DNA of 64,000 bases from Ignavibacteriota bacterium (GCA_002698995.1 PAAX01000033.1:1-64000); one strand, 5' to 3'; numbered from the stretch's first letter, positions 26,268 through 36,636 are shown. The notes: generated by a model from the letters alone, not told the origin. Translations and numbers: made by a program.

Positions 26268-26584
26268 TTCAGCCTCCTAAGTTGTGTACTAATTTTCGTC
26301 GCAAATAAATTAGGATATTATAATCTAATTAGCAACATTTATTGAAAAATTATTTTAATTTATCTATCAAATAGGATACCGAAGATTTTATTGTTTTATA
26401 ATCTCAAAATAGAGCTTTTTATACTATTATTTATTTTTAGTGTGACATTCAAGTCACACTTACATTTTTATTTATGAGAAAAAACCTTCATTTTTACAGA
26501 TTTTTTAAATGGGTATTAAGTTTTATAACAACTTATAGTCTTATTTTTCTTAGATTTGCGAGAATAAATTAATTGAAGCTTACA
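26268..26584. other. Divergent intergenic region between the conduit operon and the aromatic biosynthesis fusion
   Basis: About 317 bases, very AT-rich. It holds a perfect 8-bp-arm palindrome (26439-26460) and presumably two divergent promoters. TAGATTTG at 26551-26558 fits a Bacteroidota -7 box for the plus-strand gene, but no good -33 box is seen. No sigma-54 promoter or TGAAACA array was found here. Confidence 0.5.
26439..26460. promoter_or_regulatory. CRP/FNR-like palindromic operator
   Basis: AGTGTGAC, 6 bases, GTCACACT, perfect 8-bp arms. It contains TGTGA and TCACA as in Crp sites, but separated by 8 bases rather than 6. It lies 172 bases before the cytochrome operon and 125 bases before the aromatic fusion gene, so either or both may be controlled. 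Confidence 0.5.
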
Positions 26585-28594
26585 ATGGAAAATTTAGAAA
26601 ATCTAAGAGAAAAAATAAATTCGGTTGATTCTGAAATCTTAAAACTTCTTTCCGATAGAAGAAAGTTAAGTCAAGAAGTTATCAAAGCTAAAGATATAAC
26701 TTCAAAGCCTGTTAGAGATTTAAAACGTGAAGAAGAACTTCTTAAAAGATTAGTTCAAGTTGGAAAGGAAAACGGATTAGATTCTCACTACGTTACTAAA
26801 ATCTATCAAGAAATTATTGAAGATTCGATAAGAATTCAACATGGGGTTTTACACAGAATTTCAGCAGAGAACAATTTAACAAGAATTTCAATTCAAGGTA
26901 TTGAAGGTTCATACAGTTCTTTGGCTGCAAAAAAGTTTTTTGTTGATAACGAAGACAACATACAATTTATAAGTAATAATACTTTTGAGGAAGTTGTAAG
27001 AGCTGTTGAAAACGGTGAAGCAGAATATGCAATGCTTCCAGTAGAAAACACAACTTCCGGCGGAATTAATGAAGTTTATGATCAGCTTCTTCATACAACT
27101 CTTTCTATTATTGGTGAAGAAATTTTTAAAGTGAAACATTGCCTTGCAGCAATTGATGAAATTCCGATTGAAAGAATAAAAGTTATTTATGCACATTATC
27201 AAGCTGCAGCGCAGTGCAGTAAGTTTTTAGCTAAACTTCCTAATGCAAGAATTGAATATTTCCATGATACTGCAATGTCAGTTCAGAAAATACTTGAAGA
27301 AAAAAATCCCGAATATGCAGCAATTGCAAGCGAGGAAGCAGCAAACCTTTTTAATGTAAAAGTTATTAGAAGAGACATTGCAAATCAGAGAGAAAATTAC
27401 ACCAGATTTTTAATCGCTTCCAGAAAAGCAAATGATGTAGATATAAGAATTCCTTGTAAAACATCATTAGTTATGGCAACCGCACACAAAGCGGGCTCTC
27501 TTGTAGATGCGCTTTCTGTATTTAGAAAATTTGAAATTAATATGACTAAGCTGGAATCCAGACCGATAATTGGAAATCCTTGGGAAGAAATGTTTTATCT
27601 TGATTTTGAAGGAAACCTCAAAGATGATAAAGTTAAGCAGTTAATCGATGAACTTGGTCAGCACACAAGATTTATGAAAATTTTAGGTTCTTATCCTTCT
27701 CAAGATATAACAAGAGCAAAATTAAGCAACTCATTAGTAAGCGAGGAATTAAAAGAAGAGATAAAAGAAAATAAAACAGAGAAGAAAAAAACCTCTTCAC
27801 CAAAAAGTTATAAACTTGCCAGCAGAGAATACAAAGAAGATGATACAATTATTAAAGTAAAAGATGTAGAGATTGGCGGAAATAATTTTATTGTTATGGC
27901 AGGTCCATGTTCAGTAGAATCTGAAGAGCAAATAATGAAATGTGCTGCAGAAACCAAAGAATTTGGCGGACATATTTTACGCGGCGGCTGCTTCAAGCCA
28001 AGAACTTCTCCTTACAGTTTTCAAGGATTGGGATTTGACGGATTAAATCTTCTTTATGAAGCAGGAAAAAGTTTTGATCTACCAATAATTACTGAAGTTC
28101 TCTCAGGAGATCAAGTTGCAGAAGTTGCAAAGTATTCTGATATACTGCAAATCGGTGCAAGAAATATGCAGAATTTTTCACTTCTAAAAGAAGTGGGAAA
28201 AACTCATAGACCAATTATGTTAAAACGCGGTTTAATGGCATCCATTGATGAATTATTAAATGCAGCAGAATATATTCTTGCTCAAGGCAACCGTCAAGTT
28301 ATTTTATGTGAAAGAGGAATTAGAACATTTGAAACTGCAACTAGAAATACACTTGATTTAAGTGCAATTCCGGTATTAAAAGAATTAACTCACCTTCCAA
28401 TAATTGTTGATCCTTCTCATGCAGTTGGGCAGCGGGACAAGGTAATTCCTTTGGCTAAGGCGGCTAAAGCTGTAGGTTCACATGGAATTATGGTTGAATT
28501 TCATCCTGAACCTGAGAAAGCATTAAGTGATAAAGAACAGGCATTATATTTTAATCAGTTTGAAGATTTGATGAGAGATTTGAAAAAAATATAA
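26585..28594 (+). CDS. Chorismate mutase / prephenate dehydratase / ACT / DAHP synthase fusion
   Basis: Protein of 669 residues joining enzymes from both ends of phenylalanine synthesis. Residues 5-85: AroQ-type chorismate mutase ([20 protein letters not shown]). About 98-285: prephenate dehydratase ([37 protein letters not shown]). About 293-365: ACT regulatory domain with the Phe-binding motif LESRP. About 415-665: DAHP synthase of the I-beta/KdsA-like type ([47 protein letters not shown]). The ATG at 26585 is chosen over an in-frame TTG 12 bases upstream. A Lys/Glu/Ser-rich linker (375-410) joins the halves. It likely provides feedback control of both pathway entry and branch by Phe. Monocistronic. 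Confidence 0.93.
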   Translation: MENLENLREKINSVDSEILKLLSDRRKLSQEVIKAKDITSKPVRDLKREEELLKRLVQVGKENGLDSHYVTKIYQEIIEDSIRIQHGVLHRISAENNLTRISIQGIEGSYSSLAAKKFFVDNEDNIQFISNNTFEEVVRAVENGEAEYAMLPVENTTSGGINEVYDQLLHTTLSIIGEEIFKVKHCLAAIDEIPIERIKVIYAHYQAAAQCSKFLAKLPNARIEYFHDTAMSVQKILEEKNPEYAAIASEEAANLFNVKVIRRDIANQRENYTRFLIASRKANDVDIRIPCKTSLVMATAHKAGSLVDALSVFRKFEINMTKLESRPIIGNPWEEMFYLDFEGNLKDDKVKQLIDELGQHTRFMKILGSYPSQDITRAKLSNSLVSEELKEEIKENKTEKKKTSSPKSYKLASREYKEDDTIIKVKDVEIGGNNFIVMAGPCSVESEEQIMKCAAETKEFGGHILRGGCFKPRTSPYSFQGLGFDGLNLLYEAGKSFDLPIITEVLSGDQVAEVAKYSDILQIGARNMQNFSLLKEVGKTHRPIMLKRGLMASIDELLNAAEYILAQGNRQVILCERGIRTFETATRNTLDLSAIPVLKELTHLPIIVDPSHAVGQRDKVIPLAKAAKAVGSHGIMVEFHPEPEKALSDKEQALYFNQFEDLMRDLKKI

Positions 28595-28597
28595 ATA

Positions 28598-28626
28598 AAA
28601 AAGGGATCCGGCAATGATCCCTTTTT
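28598..28626. terminator. Bidirectional terminator
   Basis: AAAAAGGGATC / GATCCCTTTTT with a 7-base loop between the convergent fusion gene and the gene at 28630. Confidence 0.92.
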
Positions 28627-28629
28627 ATT

Positions 28630-29571
28630 TCACTCCTCTACAAAAGAATAACCAAAAGATTTTATGTAATCAGTTGAAATCAGCATTCTATATGAATGAA
28701 CCATATACGAAGCAAAAATTCCTAATCCACCGTTGATATTTGAATAATCACTTCCATAAACTCTGCTGCTGAATGCATTTGCAACTACATTTGTAGATGA
28801 ATAATATTTAGTAAGATTTTCATCATAAACCTTAAGCACCAGTTCTGCATTGTAGATTTTAATATTACCTGGCACAGGTGTAATCTCTCTCAAACTTTCC
28901 AACGCAATTGCAAACGTATTATAATCAACACTAAAAGATTTAAGAGAAGAAGGTTCGCTAAATTTTCCTTCCATTTTTCCATCTCTTGTTATATAACTAT
29001 TTGGAATTTCTAACCTTCTGAATTGTTCAATCCCGTTTTCAATTACAGAATAGTTAACATACAACTGAGGATGGAAGAACAAATCCTGCGCTGATATTCT
29101 CCATTGAACTGTAATTCCAAAATTTATTGTGGGATCAATTACAGAATTACTTGCACCCCCTTCAAAGGTAAAAAATCTTGGGACATAAGTTAATGCAGTT
29201 AATTTTTCTCCGTTAGGTAATTCAACTTCTAAACTGAAATTTTTATTTTCATTTACTTCAATCTCATTGTTGTAATAAAAATGAATAGGATTATTATTGG
29301 CATCAAAAATTAATGAATCTTTATAAAAATAAGTTTGATCTCCGGATACAACTTTTACATCCGCATTTTCAACAAACTTTGTTTCATTATTTCCTGAATG
29401 AAATTCAGATGGATTTATTGATTCTACAATTGTTACCGTTTGAAAATTATTATCTCCTCTTAGCAGAGCATTAACAGCAAAAGTTTCTTTGTATTCCGCA
29501 TTTGGATCAAAATTGTTTTCACACGAAGTGAAAATTATAGCAATTATCAAAATGATAGATTTTATTTTCAT
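28630..29571 (-). CDS. DUF4249-like outer-membrane lipoprotein
   Basis: Lipoprotein of 313 residues (IIFTSC lipobox near residue 17). The body starts with a beta-rich segment (ETFAVNALLRGDNNFQTVTI, then a strand bearing VENADVKVVSGDQTYFY) that resembles DUF4249, a family encoded beside TonB-dependent receptors in Bacteroidota. Its start overlaps the receptor stop by 4 bases (ATGA), so the two are translationally coupled. It probably is a surface partner in substrate capture or receptor stability; the substrate is unknown. The family name is by eye and moderately sure; the lipoprotein nature is clear. Confidence 0.75.
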   Translation of the reverse strand: MKIKSIILIIAIIFTSCENNFDPNAEYKETFAVNALLRGDNNFQTVTIVESINPSEFHSGNNETKFVENADVKVVSGDQTYFYKDSLIFDANNNPIHFYYNNEIEVNENKNFSLEVELPNGEKLTALTYVPRFFTFEGGASNSVIDPTINFGITVQWRISAQDLFFHPQLYVNYSVIENGIEQFRRLEIPNSYITRDGKMEGKFSEPSSLKSFSVDYNTFAIALESLREITPVPGNIKIYNAELVLKVYDENLTKYYSSTNVVANAFSSRVYGSDYSNINGGLGIFASYMVHSYRMLISTDYIKSFGYSFVEE

Positions 29572-31784
29572 AGTATTAACTTAATTGTTGCTGTTGGTAA
29601 AAATGGTAACATATTAACTTTCTTTCCCGTATCTCTTTCAAAATAAAAAATGTTATCTCTGTTATAAACATTAACTGCACTTACATCAATTTTCAATTTC
29701 ATAAAACCGAGTTCAAGAAGTTTAGAGAGACTTAAATCCAATCTATGATAATCAGGAAGACGTCCTAAATTCCTGCCCGATAAGACTGCATAAGGGAGAT
29801 AGTTTCCAATTTGATTCCACTCACTTTCTAAATCATTTATATAAAACTTATTATAATAACCAACTAGCTGAGTAAACGGCTGCCCGGAATGATAAGTCCA
29901 TAACGCACTGAACTGCCAACCTTTTCCTAAATTATAATCCAAAGTTAAATCCAAAGCATGACGTGAATCATATCTTGGACTGTATCTTTCACCGTTAACT
30001 TCCTTAAAAGACCAGCTTAACGTATATGCAGTATTTACATATATTCTTCCATAAGAAAAATTAATATTTGATTCTAATCCGTATGCTTCCCCTTTTCCGG
30101 CAATTAAATTAGGATCGCTCTCCAAAAATTTTTCATCATTTATTGTTGGAAGATTACTTATGGTTTTGTAATAACCTTCCAAATCTAATTTCAAGAAATC
30201 TGTAAAAGCATATTCAATTCCAGCTACAGTTTGGAAAGAACGAGTTGGAGTTAAATTATCAGGCAAAATAATCCAAGGATCAAAAATTGAAATTACTTCA
30301 TCCTCATCTGCAATTGCGGCAACTTCCTGTTGATATAAACCAAGTGAAGTTTTCAGTTTTAGTTTCTCTGAAATAGAATAAGCGGCTGATAATCTTGGTT
30401 GAGGAAAAAAATGTCCTTTATTTTGAAGTCCAACTAAATTAATTCTTAATCCGGCTTCGGCTATTAAACCTTTATATCTTGCAAGTTTATAAGAAGCATA
30501 TCCAACAAGATTTCCGCTGGTCTCATTTATATTATTAGGAGAATTTTGAAACTGATCAACAATTAATTCTGTCTTTATAATTTTTAATAAAATTCCGGTA
30601 CTTAGTTCATCTCTACTATCGTAAAGAAATGTAAAGTCTCCGCTTATTCCTATATCTCTAACTAGATTTTTTCTTGATTTTAGAGAACTTGCATTTTGAA
30701 CAGTATTCCCTTCAAATCCGCTGTAATTAATTCTGAAAGTAGAAAAGAGAGGCGAATCATAAGTCTGAACCCATTCAAAGCCAATAAGATTAGTTTCCCA
30801 AGAGAAATTCGGCTGAGTAGGATCGCCGTAGTCCAGTTCATCATTACTGAAAAAACCGAACAAGAAATATCTTCCGTTTTTATTTAGATAATCATCAGCA
30901 TAATTTAGTTTAAATGATAAATCATAAAAATCAGCCGGAACTTTTTGATCATTATAAAATTTATTTAGTACTTCACTTGAAAAACTTTTTCTTCCGTTAA
31001 TCATTAAAGAGCCGTTTGGGAATGGAGTTTCAAATAACAGTTTACCACTGAGAAAACTAGCGCTCGTTGTTAGACCGGCTTTTTTATTATTTCCATCTTT
31101 AGTTACAACATTCAATACCGAAGAAATTCTCTCGCCGAATTTTGCATTGAATGCTCCTTTGTAAAACTCAATACTATTTATCATATCTGGATCAACAACA
31201 CTAAACAAACCAAGCGCATGAAAAGGATTATAGATAGTTACCCCGTTCATCAAAATCAAATTCTGATCACTGCTTCCTCCTCTTACATAATATTTTGCAG
31301 AAGCATCTCCGGTTGATTTAACTCCTGGTATAAATTGTAATGATCTTATTAAATCCGTTTCAACACTTTTTGGCAATCTTTCTAATTTTTTCGAATCAAT
31401 TCTTTCAATACTGATATTGGTTTCTTTGCTTAAATCAACTGCCTGCCCAATTTTCTCAATTTCATTTAGTTGTATATCTTTGGGAATTAATTCTATATCA
31501 ACTTGAGTAGTTTTATTTGGAGCAATGTACAACTGGATCTCCTTAGTTTGATAACCTACGTATGAAACTAACAACGTATAAACATTAACTCTAACACCGT
31601 TAAAATAGTAATATCCTCTTTCATTTGTTGTTGTTCCGCGATTAAGTTCTTTAATTATGATGTTGCTGTAGGCTAGCGCTTCACCGTTAAGAGAATCTCT
31701 AACAAAACCTCTTATTCTGCCGTCTTCTTGAGCATAAAGAACTGCAGCCAAAAGAAAAGAAATTAATAAAAATATTTTTTTCAT
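29568..31784 (-). CDS. TonB-dependent outer-membrane receptor with carboxypeptidase-like regulatory domain
   Basis: Protein of 738 residues with a signal peptide ending in LYAQ. Residues about 22-105 form a CarboxypepD_reg-like Ig domain (GRIRGFVRDSLNGEALAYSN, then RGTTTNERGYYYFNGV), as in Bacteroidota transporters. The plug (about 135-235) contains SIERIDSKKLERLPKSVETD, KYYVRGGSSDQNLILMNGV and SIEFYKGAFNAKFGER. The rest is a 22-strand-type barrel ending in LPFLPTATIKLIL. It would import a scarce nutrient with energy from TonB/ExbBD. It is the first gene of a two-gene operon with the DUF4249-like lipoprotein. The ligand is not predictable; no metal or vitamin genes adjoin. Confidence 0.92.
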   Translation of the reverse strand: MKKIFLLISFLLAAVLYAQEDGRIRGFVRDSLNGEALAYSNIIIKELNRGTTTNERGYYYFNGVRVNVYTLLVSYVGYQTKEIQLYIAPNKTTQVDIELIPKDIQLNEIEKIGQAVDLSKETNISIERIDSKKLERLPKSVETDLIRSLQFIPGVKSTGDASAKYYVRGGSSDQNLILMNGVTIYNPFHALGLFSVVDPDMINSIEFYKGAFNAKFGERISSVLNVVTKDGNNKKAGLTTSASFLSGKLLFETPFPNGSLMINGRKSFSSEVLNKFYNDQKVPADFYDLSFKLNYADDYLNKNGRYFLFGFFSNDELDYGDPTQPNFSWETNLIGFEWVQTYDSPLFSTFRINYSGFEGNTVQNASSLKSRKNLVRDIGISGDFTFLYDSRDELSTGILLKIIKTELIVDQFQNSPNNINETSGNLVGYASYKLARYKGLIAEAGLRINLVGLQNKGHFFPQPRLSAAYSISEKLKLKTSLGLYQQEVAAIADEDEVISIFDPWIILPDNLTPTRSFQTVAGIEYAFTDFLKLDLEGYYKTISNLPTINDEKFLESDPNLIAGKGEAYGLESNINFSYGRIYVNTAYTLSWSFKEVNGERYSPRYDSRHALDLTLDYNLGKGWQFSALWTYHSGQPFTQLVGYYNKFYINDLESEWNQIGNYLPYAVLSGRNLGRLPDYHRLDLSLSKLLELGFMKLKIDVSAVNVYNRDNIFYFERDTGKKVNMLPFLPTATIKLIL

Positions 31785-31945
31785 GAGTAGTTTACAATTT
31801 TTTAGAAATCTAACATATTGAAAATTCTAAAACAACTACCAAATTTAGATGTATCTTTGTTTAATACTGCTGAATATTGAATTATTCGATTTTACCAAAA
31901 TAGTAAGTGATAAATCTTTATTTTGAACATCAAAAAAATGGACTT

Positions 31946-33403
31946 ATGAAAAAAATATTTCTGATTCTACTATTTAGTTCAATAATTTATTCCCAAGAAA
32001 TTCAAAGAGAATTTAGAGGTGCTTGGGTTGCTTCAGTTGCAAATTTGGATTGGCCCTCATCACCAAATCTTTCTGTTGAAAAACAAAAAGAAGAATTAAT
32101 CTCATTATTAAATAAATTAGCCGAGCTTAAATTTAACGCAGTTTTATTTCAAGTAAGACCTGAATGCGATGCACTTTATAGTTCTTCATACGAACCTTGG
32201 TCATTCTGGTTAACCGGTAAACAAGGGAAAGCTCCCGAACCTTTTTACGATCCTTTAGAACTTGCAATTAATGAAGCGCATAAAAGAGGATTAGAACTTC
32301 ATGCATGGCTTAATCCTTACAGAGCCGAACGTTCAATTGATTATTTTCCATTGGCTGAAAACCATATCGCTGTAACTAACCCGGAATATATTTTAGAGTT
32401 TCCTAAAAAGAAAATTTTGAATCCGGGACTACCGGAAGTTAGAGAATTTGTTGCCAATGTTGTATTGGATATAGTTAAAAGGTATGATGTTGACGGGATT
32501 CATTTTGACGATTACTTTTATCCTTATCCAACACCAAATACAGGATTTAATGGAGTTACTATAGAAGATGCAAAAACTTTTTCAGTTCATAATAGAGGTT
32601 ATAAAGATATTAATGAATGGCGCAGATCAAATGTTGATTTACTAATTGAGATGGTAAATGACTCAATTAAAGCTCATAAACCACATGTAAGATTTGGTGT
32701 TAGTCCATTTGGAATTTGGAAGAATGGAATTCCTCATGATGTAAAAGGATTTTCTGCTTTCGATAAAATTTACTGCGATCCATTAAAGTGGCTGAATGAT
32801 AAAACCATTGATTATCTTGCTCCACAACTATACTGGCCCATTGAAGGGGATCAAAGCTTCTATTCTCTTTTTAATTGGTGGAACTCGGTAAACAATGGGA
32901 TTGATATTTTTCCCGGTGTTGCCTCATACCGATTATTAGACAAAGATTGGCCCACAGAAGAAATAATAAACCAGTTAAACATCGTCGATACTTTAACTTC
33001 TACTTCAAAAGGATATATCTTTTTTAGAGCTGAAGATTTTCACAGAAATACAAAAAATATTGGAGAGGAATTACTTAATACACATCACAAAAATTATGCG
33101 GTAACTAATACTTTTTATAAATCAGTAGAACCTTCGCAATTTCCTAAAATCAAAAATTCTATAATAACAGAGAATTCGATTATTATAGAACTTGATGAAT
33201 CTGCTCCAAATGAATTTTTTATTCTCTATTCATTTATAAATAAAAATAAAGTAGGAAGTATTCTAAAAATAGCCGGCAATAATAAAATCGAAATTCTTAA
33301 AGAGGAATTGAAAGGAAGTAAATACTTGGCATTAAAGAAACTTAACAAATACAAAATCCTAAGTAATTACAGTAAGTTGATAAAGATCAACTTAAACCAA
33401 TAA
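31946..33403 (+). CDS. Secreted GHL10-type glycoside hydrolase-like protein
   Basis: Protein of 485 residues with a signal peptide (KKIFLILLFSSIIYSQ). Right after it comes REFRGAWVASVANLDWPS, then FNAVLFQVRPECDALYSS, GLELHAWLNPYRA, VDGIHFDDYFYPYP and FGVSPFGIWKNG. This is the (beta/alpha)8 barrel of the GHL10 family (PF02638, formerly DUF187; YngK-like). The DGIHFDDYFYP acidic residues are the probable active site. Family members act on bacterial exopolysaccharide or peptidoglycan-related glycans. The C-terminal 90 residues form a small beta domain. The ATG at 31946 gives a proper signal peptide; a GTG frame start 39 bases upstream would bury it. Confidence 0.9.
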   Translation: MKKIFLILLFSSIIYSQEIQREFRGAWVASVANLDWPSSPNLSVEKQKEELISLLNKLAELKFNAVLFQVRPECDALYSSSYEPWSFWLTGKQGKAPEPFYDPLELAINEAHKRGLELHAWLNPYRAERSIDYFPLAENHIAVTNPEYILEFPKKKILNPGLPEVREFVANVVLDIVKRYDVDGIHFDDYFYPYPTPNTGFNGVTIEDAKTFSVHNRGYKDINEWRRSNVDLLIEMVNDSIKAHKPHVRFGVSPFGIWKNGIPHDVKGFSAFDKIYCDPLKWLNDKTIDYLAPQLYWPIEGDQSFYSLFNWWNSVNNGIDIFPGVASYRLLDKDWPTEEIINQLNIVDTLTSTSKGYIFFRAEDFHRNTKNIGEELLNTHHKNYAVTNTFYKSVEPSQFPKIKNSIITENSIIIELDESAPNEFFILYSFINKNKVGSILKIAGNNKIEILKEELKGSKYLALKKLNKYKILSNYSKLIKINLNQ

Positions 33404-33470
33404 CGCTATTTTATTAATTTGATTAATAATATTATTCTCATATTTTAACTAGAAATAAAATTTAATTTCG

Positions 33471-33884
33471 ATGCCGAAAAAATCTTATAAAATAAAAAGC
33501 AGATTTGAAGAAGTTGAAGAAGCATGTAAAAAATTGGATTCTTTCTGTAAAGAATGTCATCTCGAAAATTTCTCAAGTGAACTTCAATTAGTTTTAACCG
33601 AGGCATTGAATAATATAATTGAACATGCCTATAATAAAGAACAGAACAATGTTATTGATATTCAATTGGAATATAACAACGTAGAGTTTATTATAATTTT
33701 GAGTGATCACGGAGCTGAAAATAATGCTGATTTTACTAAAGAATTGAACTTTGATCCAGATGATATTGACTCTTTACCTGAACGGGGAATGGGTTTATTT
33801 ATTATAAATAAAATTATGTCTAAAGTAGAATACAGAAGAGCTAATAACAAAAATACTTTTACATTAATTAAGCATTTAAGATAG
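33471..33884 (+). CDS. RsbW-like anti-sigma factor / serine kinase
   Basis: Protein of 137 residues with the GHKL ATPase fold of anti-sigma kinases: N-box EALNNIIEHAY (Asn for Mg), G1 box with DHGAEN, G2 box ERGMGLFII. It should bind a sigma factor and phosphorylate an anti-anti-sigma (STAS) protein, or otherwise act in a phosphatase/kinase partner-switch. An RsbU-type phosphatase gene lies 1.6 kb away on the opposite strand; no STAS gene is in the window. No ribosome site is visible. Its target is unknown, and ECF factors are not usual RsbW targets, so the nearby ECF gene may be coincidental. Confidence 0.88.
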   Translation: MPKKSYKIKSRFEEVEEACKKLDSFCKECHLENFSSELQLVLTEALNNIIEHAYNKEQNNVIDIQLEYNNVEFIIILSDHGAENNADFTKELNFDPDDIDSLPERGMGLFIINKIMSKVEYRRANNKNTFTLIKHLR

Positions 33885-33938
33885 CACTGATTATTTGATC
33901 CCTCTTGTCTATATTATTTCCTTAAAAAATTTACAATA

Positions 33939-35468
33939 GTGAAAAGAACTTTTATATTATTTATATTTTTCAGCCTAACTTTATTTGCTCAGCAAAACGG
34001 AAGTGAAGCATTTAAAGAAAATCAGCCAAAACCTAAAAATCCTACTATTGTTCCCAAATATCCTTCCTACAATATTATTACCGGATTTCTTCTTCAAAAG
34101 GAAGCTAACGGCGGAGATCCTTTTGCTATGCATGAATTGGGACTTCGGTATTTAATCGGAAAAGGATTTGCAGCAGATACTTCGAAAGCAGTTTACTGGA
34201 TTAAAAAAGCAGTTGATGCTAAACTCACATCTGCAATTTTTAATTATGCCATTATGTTCAACAATGGAATTGGTGTTGAATGGAATCCCTTTAAAGCTTT
34301 TAAATTATTTAAAGAGGCTGCTGAAGCAGGAATGCCGGAAGGTGAATATGCTTATGCCTTAATGGTAACAGATAATTTAATTGTTAACAGAAATTATTCA
34401 GAGACTTATAAATATCTTAAAAAATCTATTGCGGGTGGATTTGAGCCGGCTAAAGAAGTTTTTAGCGAGATGAAAGAAAAGGGATTGTTCAGAGGATTTG
34501 ATGAAAATGAAACAACAAATAATCAACAAGAAATGAATTATGCCGGTACTGCTTTGCTTTCATCTGATTTTCAATTGGATTTTTTCCAATTTGAAGATGA
34601 TTCTTTAACTGACGAACAAGAAAAAGCAATGGTAGAAGAGTTCTTAAATAAAGATAAAAATGAACTAAAAAAAATTCTTGGTGTAAACCAGTTAACCGAT
34701 AAAGATACGGTAAGTGATACAACTGCTGCAGCAATTATAAACATCGCTAAAAATGCCGGGAGTCCGGAAGCATTATTAATTGAAGGAAAATCAAGCTCAA
34801 TTGGATTGGGTAAGGAACAGGATTTTGTTAAGGCATCAGCAAACTTTTTAAGAGCTTACAGATTAGGTTCAAGAAAAGCTGTACTGGATTTGTTAAAAAT
34901 AATAAAGAATAAAGACTACTTCGAGATCTTAAAAGAAGAAGTTGATAATGAAAATCCCGAAGCTATGTTTGTTTGGGCTGGACTAACCGGATTGGAAATT
35001 GACTTTCAAATTACTCAAGAGCAGGCTGTAAATCTGTTAAAAAAAGCAGCCGGACTAAATTACGTCCCTGCTTTAATTGAATTGGGATTAATTTATCATT
35101 CCGGTGAAATAGTTGAGAAGGATGAAAAAACAGCATTCGATTATTGGGAGAAAGCACGGGAACTTGGAAGTACCGAGGCAAAAGTAAGACTAGCATTTTC
35201 ATCTATTCTGCAATCAGATAATAATGATGATCAAACTAAAAACATGAATATACTTACAGATGCTCTTAATGAAGGATCGGTGCTGGCTTCTTCGGCTTTA
35301 GGTTATTGTTATGAAAATGGAATTTATGTAAAACAAGATAAATCAATGGCTGCAAGATTTTACAGAAGTTCGGCACAAAGAGGAAGCATGGTTGCTTACA
35401 ATTCTTTGAAAAGAATGTATGATGATATAAGACCAAGTGATGAAATATTTGTTATTTATGAAGAATGA
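33939..35468 (+). CDS. Sel1-repeat secreted protein
   Basis: Protein of 509 residues starting at a GTG, with a signal peptide (KRTFILFIFFSLTLFAQ). It holds Sel1-like (TPR-related) repeats in two blocks, about 55-175 and 270-500, recognisable from A..LG..Y..G.gv..D..kA..W..kAa patterns such as ALMHELGLRYLIGKGFAAD-like and SALGYCYENGIYVKQDKSM. These form solenoids that bind other proteins, often in envelope or cell-wall processes. No enzymatic motif. It follows the RsbW-like gene by 54 bases and its 3' end overlaps the convergent phosphatase gene by 13 bases. Function unknown. Confidence 0.87.
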   Translation: MKRTFILFIFFSLTLFAQQNGSEAFKENQPKPKNPTIVPKYPSYNIITGFLLQKEANGGDPFAMHELGLRYLIGKGFAADTSKAVYWIKKAVDAKLTSAIFNYAIMFNNGIGVEWNPFKAFKLFKEAAEAGMPEGEYAYALMVTDNLIVNRNYSETYKYLKKSIAGGFEPAKEVFSEMKEKGLFRGFDENETTNNQQEMNYAGTALLSSDFQLDFFQFEDDSLTDEQEKAMVEEFLNKDKNELKKILGVNQLTDKDTVSDTTAAAIINIAKNAGSPEALLIEGKSSSIGLGKEQDFVKASANFLRAYRLGSRKAVLDLLKIIKNKDYFEILKEEVDNENPEAMFVWAGLTGLEIDFQITQEQAVNLLKKAAGLNYVPALIELGLIYHSGEIVEKDEKTAFDYWEKARELGSTEAKVRLAFSSILQSDNNDDQTKNMNILTDALNEGSVLASSALGYCYENGIYVKQDKSMAARFYRSSAQRGSMVAYNSLKRMYDDIRPSDEIFVIYEE

Positions 35469-36544
35469 TTTTCTTTTTTCAATAAGATAAATGTTATATC
35501 GTCATTCGGATCAGCTTGACCAACAAACGCTTTTATAGATCTATTTAATTTTTCTTTAATTTCTTCAACAGTTTTTTCAGAATTATTTTGGATTACCTTT
35601 TTCATTCTATCAATTCCATATTGCATTTTAGCTTCATTCATAGCTTCGGTAATTCCGTCTGTATAAAGAAGTAAAATATCTCCGGTTTCTACTTCAATTT
35701 CGGAAACTTCCAATGTTTTTTCAAAAAGTCCTTTATCATTAAATCCAATTCCCATTCCTTTAGAATTGATTTCGCAAATTTCATTTGATGATTTTTTAAA
35801 ATATAAAACCGGCGGATGGCCCGCTCTAATCATGTTAATTTTTCCGTCATCAAATATTTTAACTGCGGTTAAGGTAAGAAAAAACTCTCTTGACAATTTT
35901 GTTGAAAAATACTTTTTAAGATTAACAACTACTTCCTTTAAATCATCAAAAGTATCTGTTAATAAATTTAATATGGCTTGAACCCTTACCATATATAATG
36001 CTGCAGCAATTCCTTTTCCCGAAATATCACCAATAACAATTAACTCATTTCCGTTTTTTGCAAAGAAATCAATGTAATCTCCTCCAACTTCCCTTGCAGA
36101 TTCATAAGAAAAACTAATTGAGTAGTTTTTATTTTTTGGTGATTCTTGCGGTAGAAGAGTGTTTTGAATTTTTCTTGCTAAATCCAATTCATTTTTTGTG
36201 GCAAGTTTATCCGCAACTTCAAATGCTAACAGAACATTTACAATTACAAATCCAAAAAACATATAAAAATTGTTTACTTGGATATAACCAACAATGAAAA
36301 AGAAAACTGCAACAAGGTAAAATATTCTTCTTGCCGGAGTTAATTTCATTAGAAAAGCATTAAAAAGATTTCTTAAAAATATTATGAAACGAACAAATTT
36401 ATTTCTTGTTTGATCTGGTTTGGGAATATCCGCTGCAAAAAATTGATAAACTTCCGCCGATTCTTTTTTTATCAGTCTTTGAATTTCATCAAAACTCAAA
36501 TCACTGGTATATAAATCAAATAGTCTTTTTATTGGATTTGCCAC
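35456..36544 (-). CDS. Membrane-associated SpoIIE/RsbU-type serine phosphatase
   Basis: Protein of 362 residues starting at GTG. N-terminal soluble segment, two membrane helices at about 78-115 (IFYLVAVFFFIVGYIQV; MFFGFVIVNVLLAF), then a short linker (ARKIQNTLLPQESP) and a PP2C-like SpoIIE domain (about 145-360). Metal-binding residues are visible in VGGDYIDFF, GDISGKGIAAALYM, LLYTDGITEAMN and DDITFILLK. It dephosphorylates phosphoserine on an anti-anti-sigma partner, completing a partner-switch with the RsbW-like kinase nearby. No sensor domain other than the membrane segment is present. Its 3' end overlaps the Sel1 gene by 13 bases. Confidence 0.92.
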   Translation of the reverse strand: MANPIKRLFDLYTSDLSFDEIQRLIKKESAEVYQFFAADIPKPDQTRNKFVRFIIFLRNLFNAFLMKLTPARRIFYLVAVFFFIVGYIQVNNFYMFFGFVIVNVLLAFEVADKLATKNELDLARKIQNTLLPQESPKNKNYSISFSYESAREVGGDYIDFFAKNGNELIVIGDISGKGIAAALYMVRVQAILNLLTDTFDDLKEVVVNLKKYFSTKLSREFFLTLTAVKIFDDGKINMIRAGHPPVLYFKKSSNEICEINSKGMGIGFNDKGLFEKTLEVSEIEVETGDILLLYTDGITEAMNEAKMQYGIDRMKKVIQNNSEKTVEEIKEKLNRSIKAFVGQADPNDDITFILLKKENHSS

Positions 36545-36636
36545 TGTTTTCTCTTTTTGAAAACATAAATATAAAATTTTTTCTTATTGTTTTAGACGAT
36601 TTGAATTGGATTATGTTTGAGTAAAATTTAAGGAAG

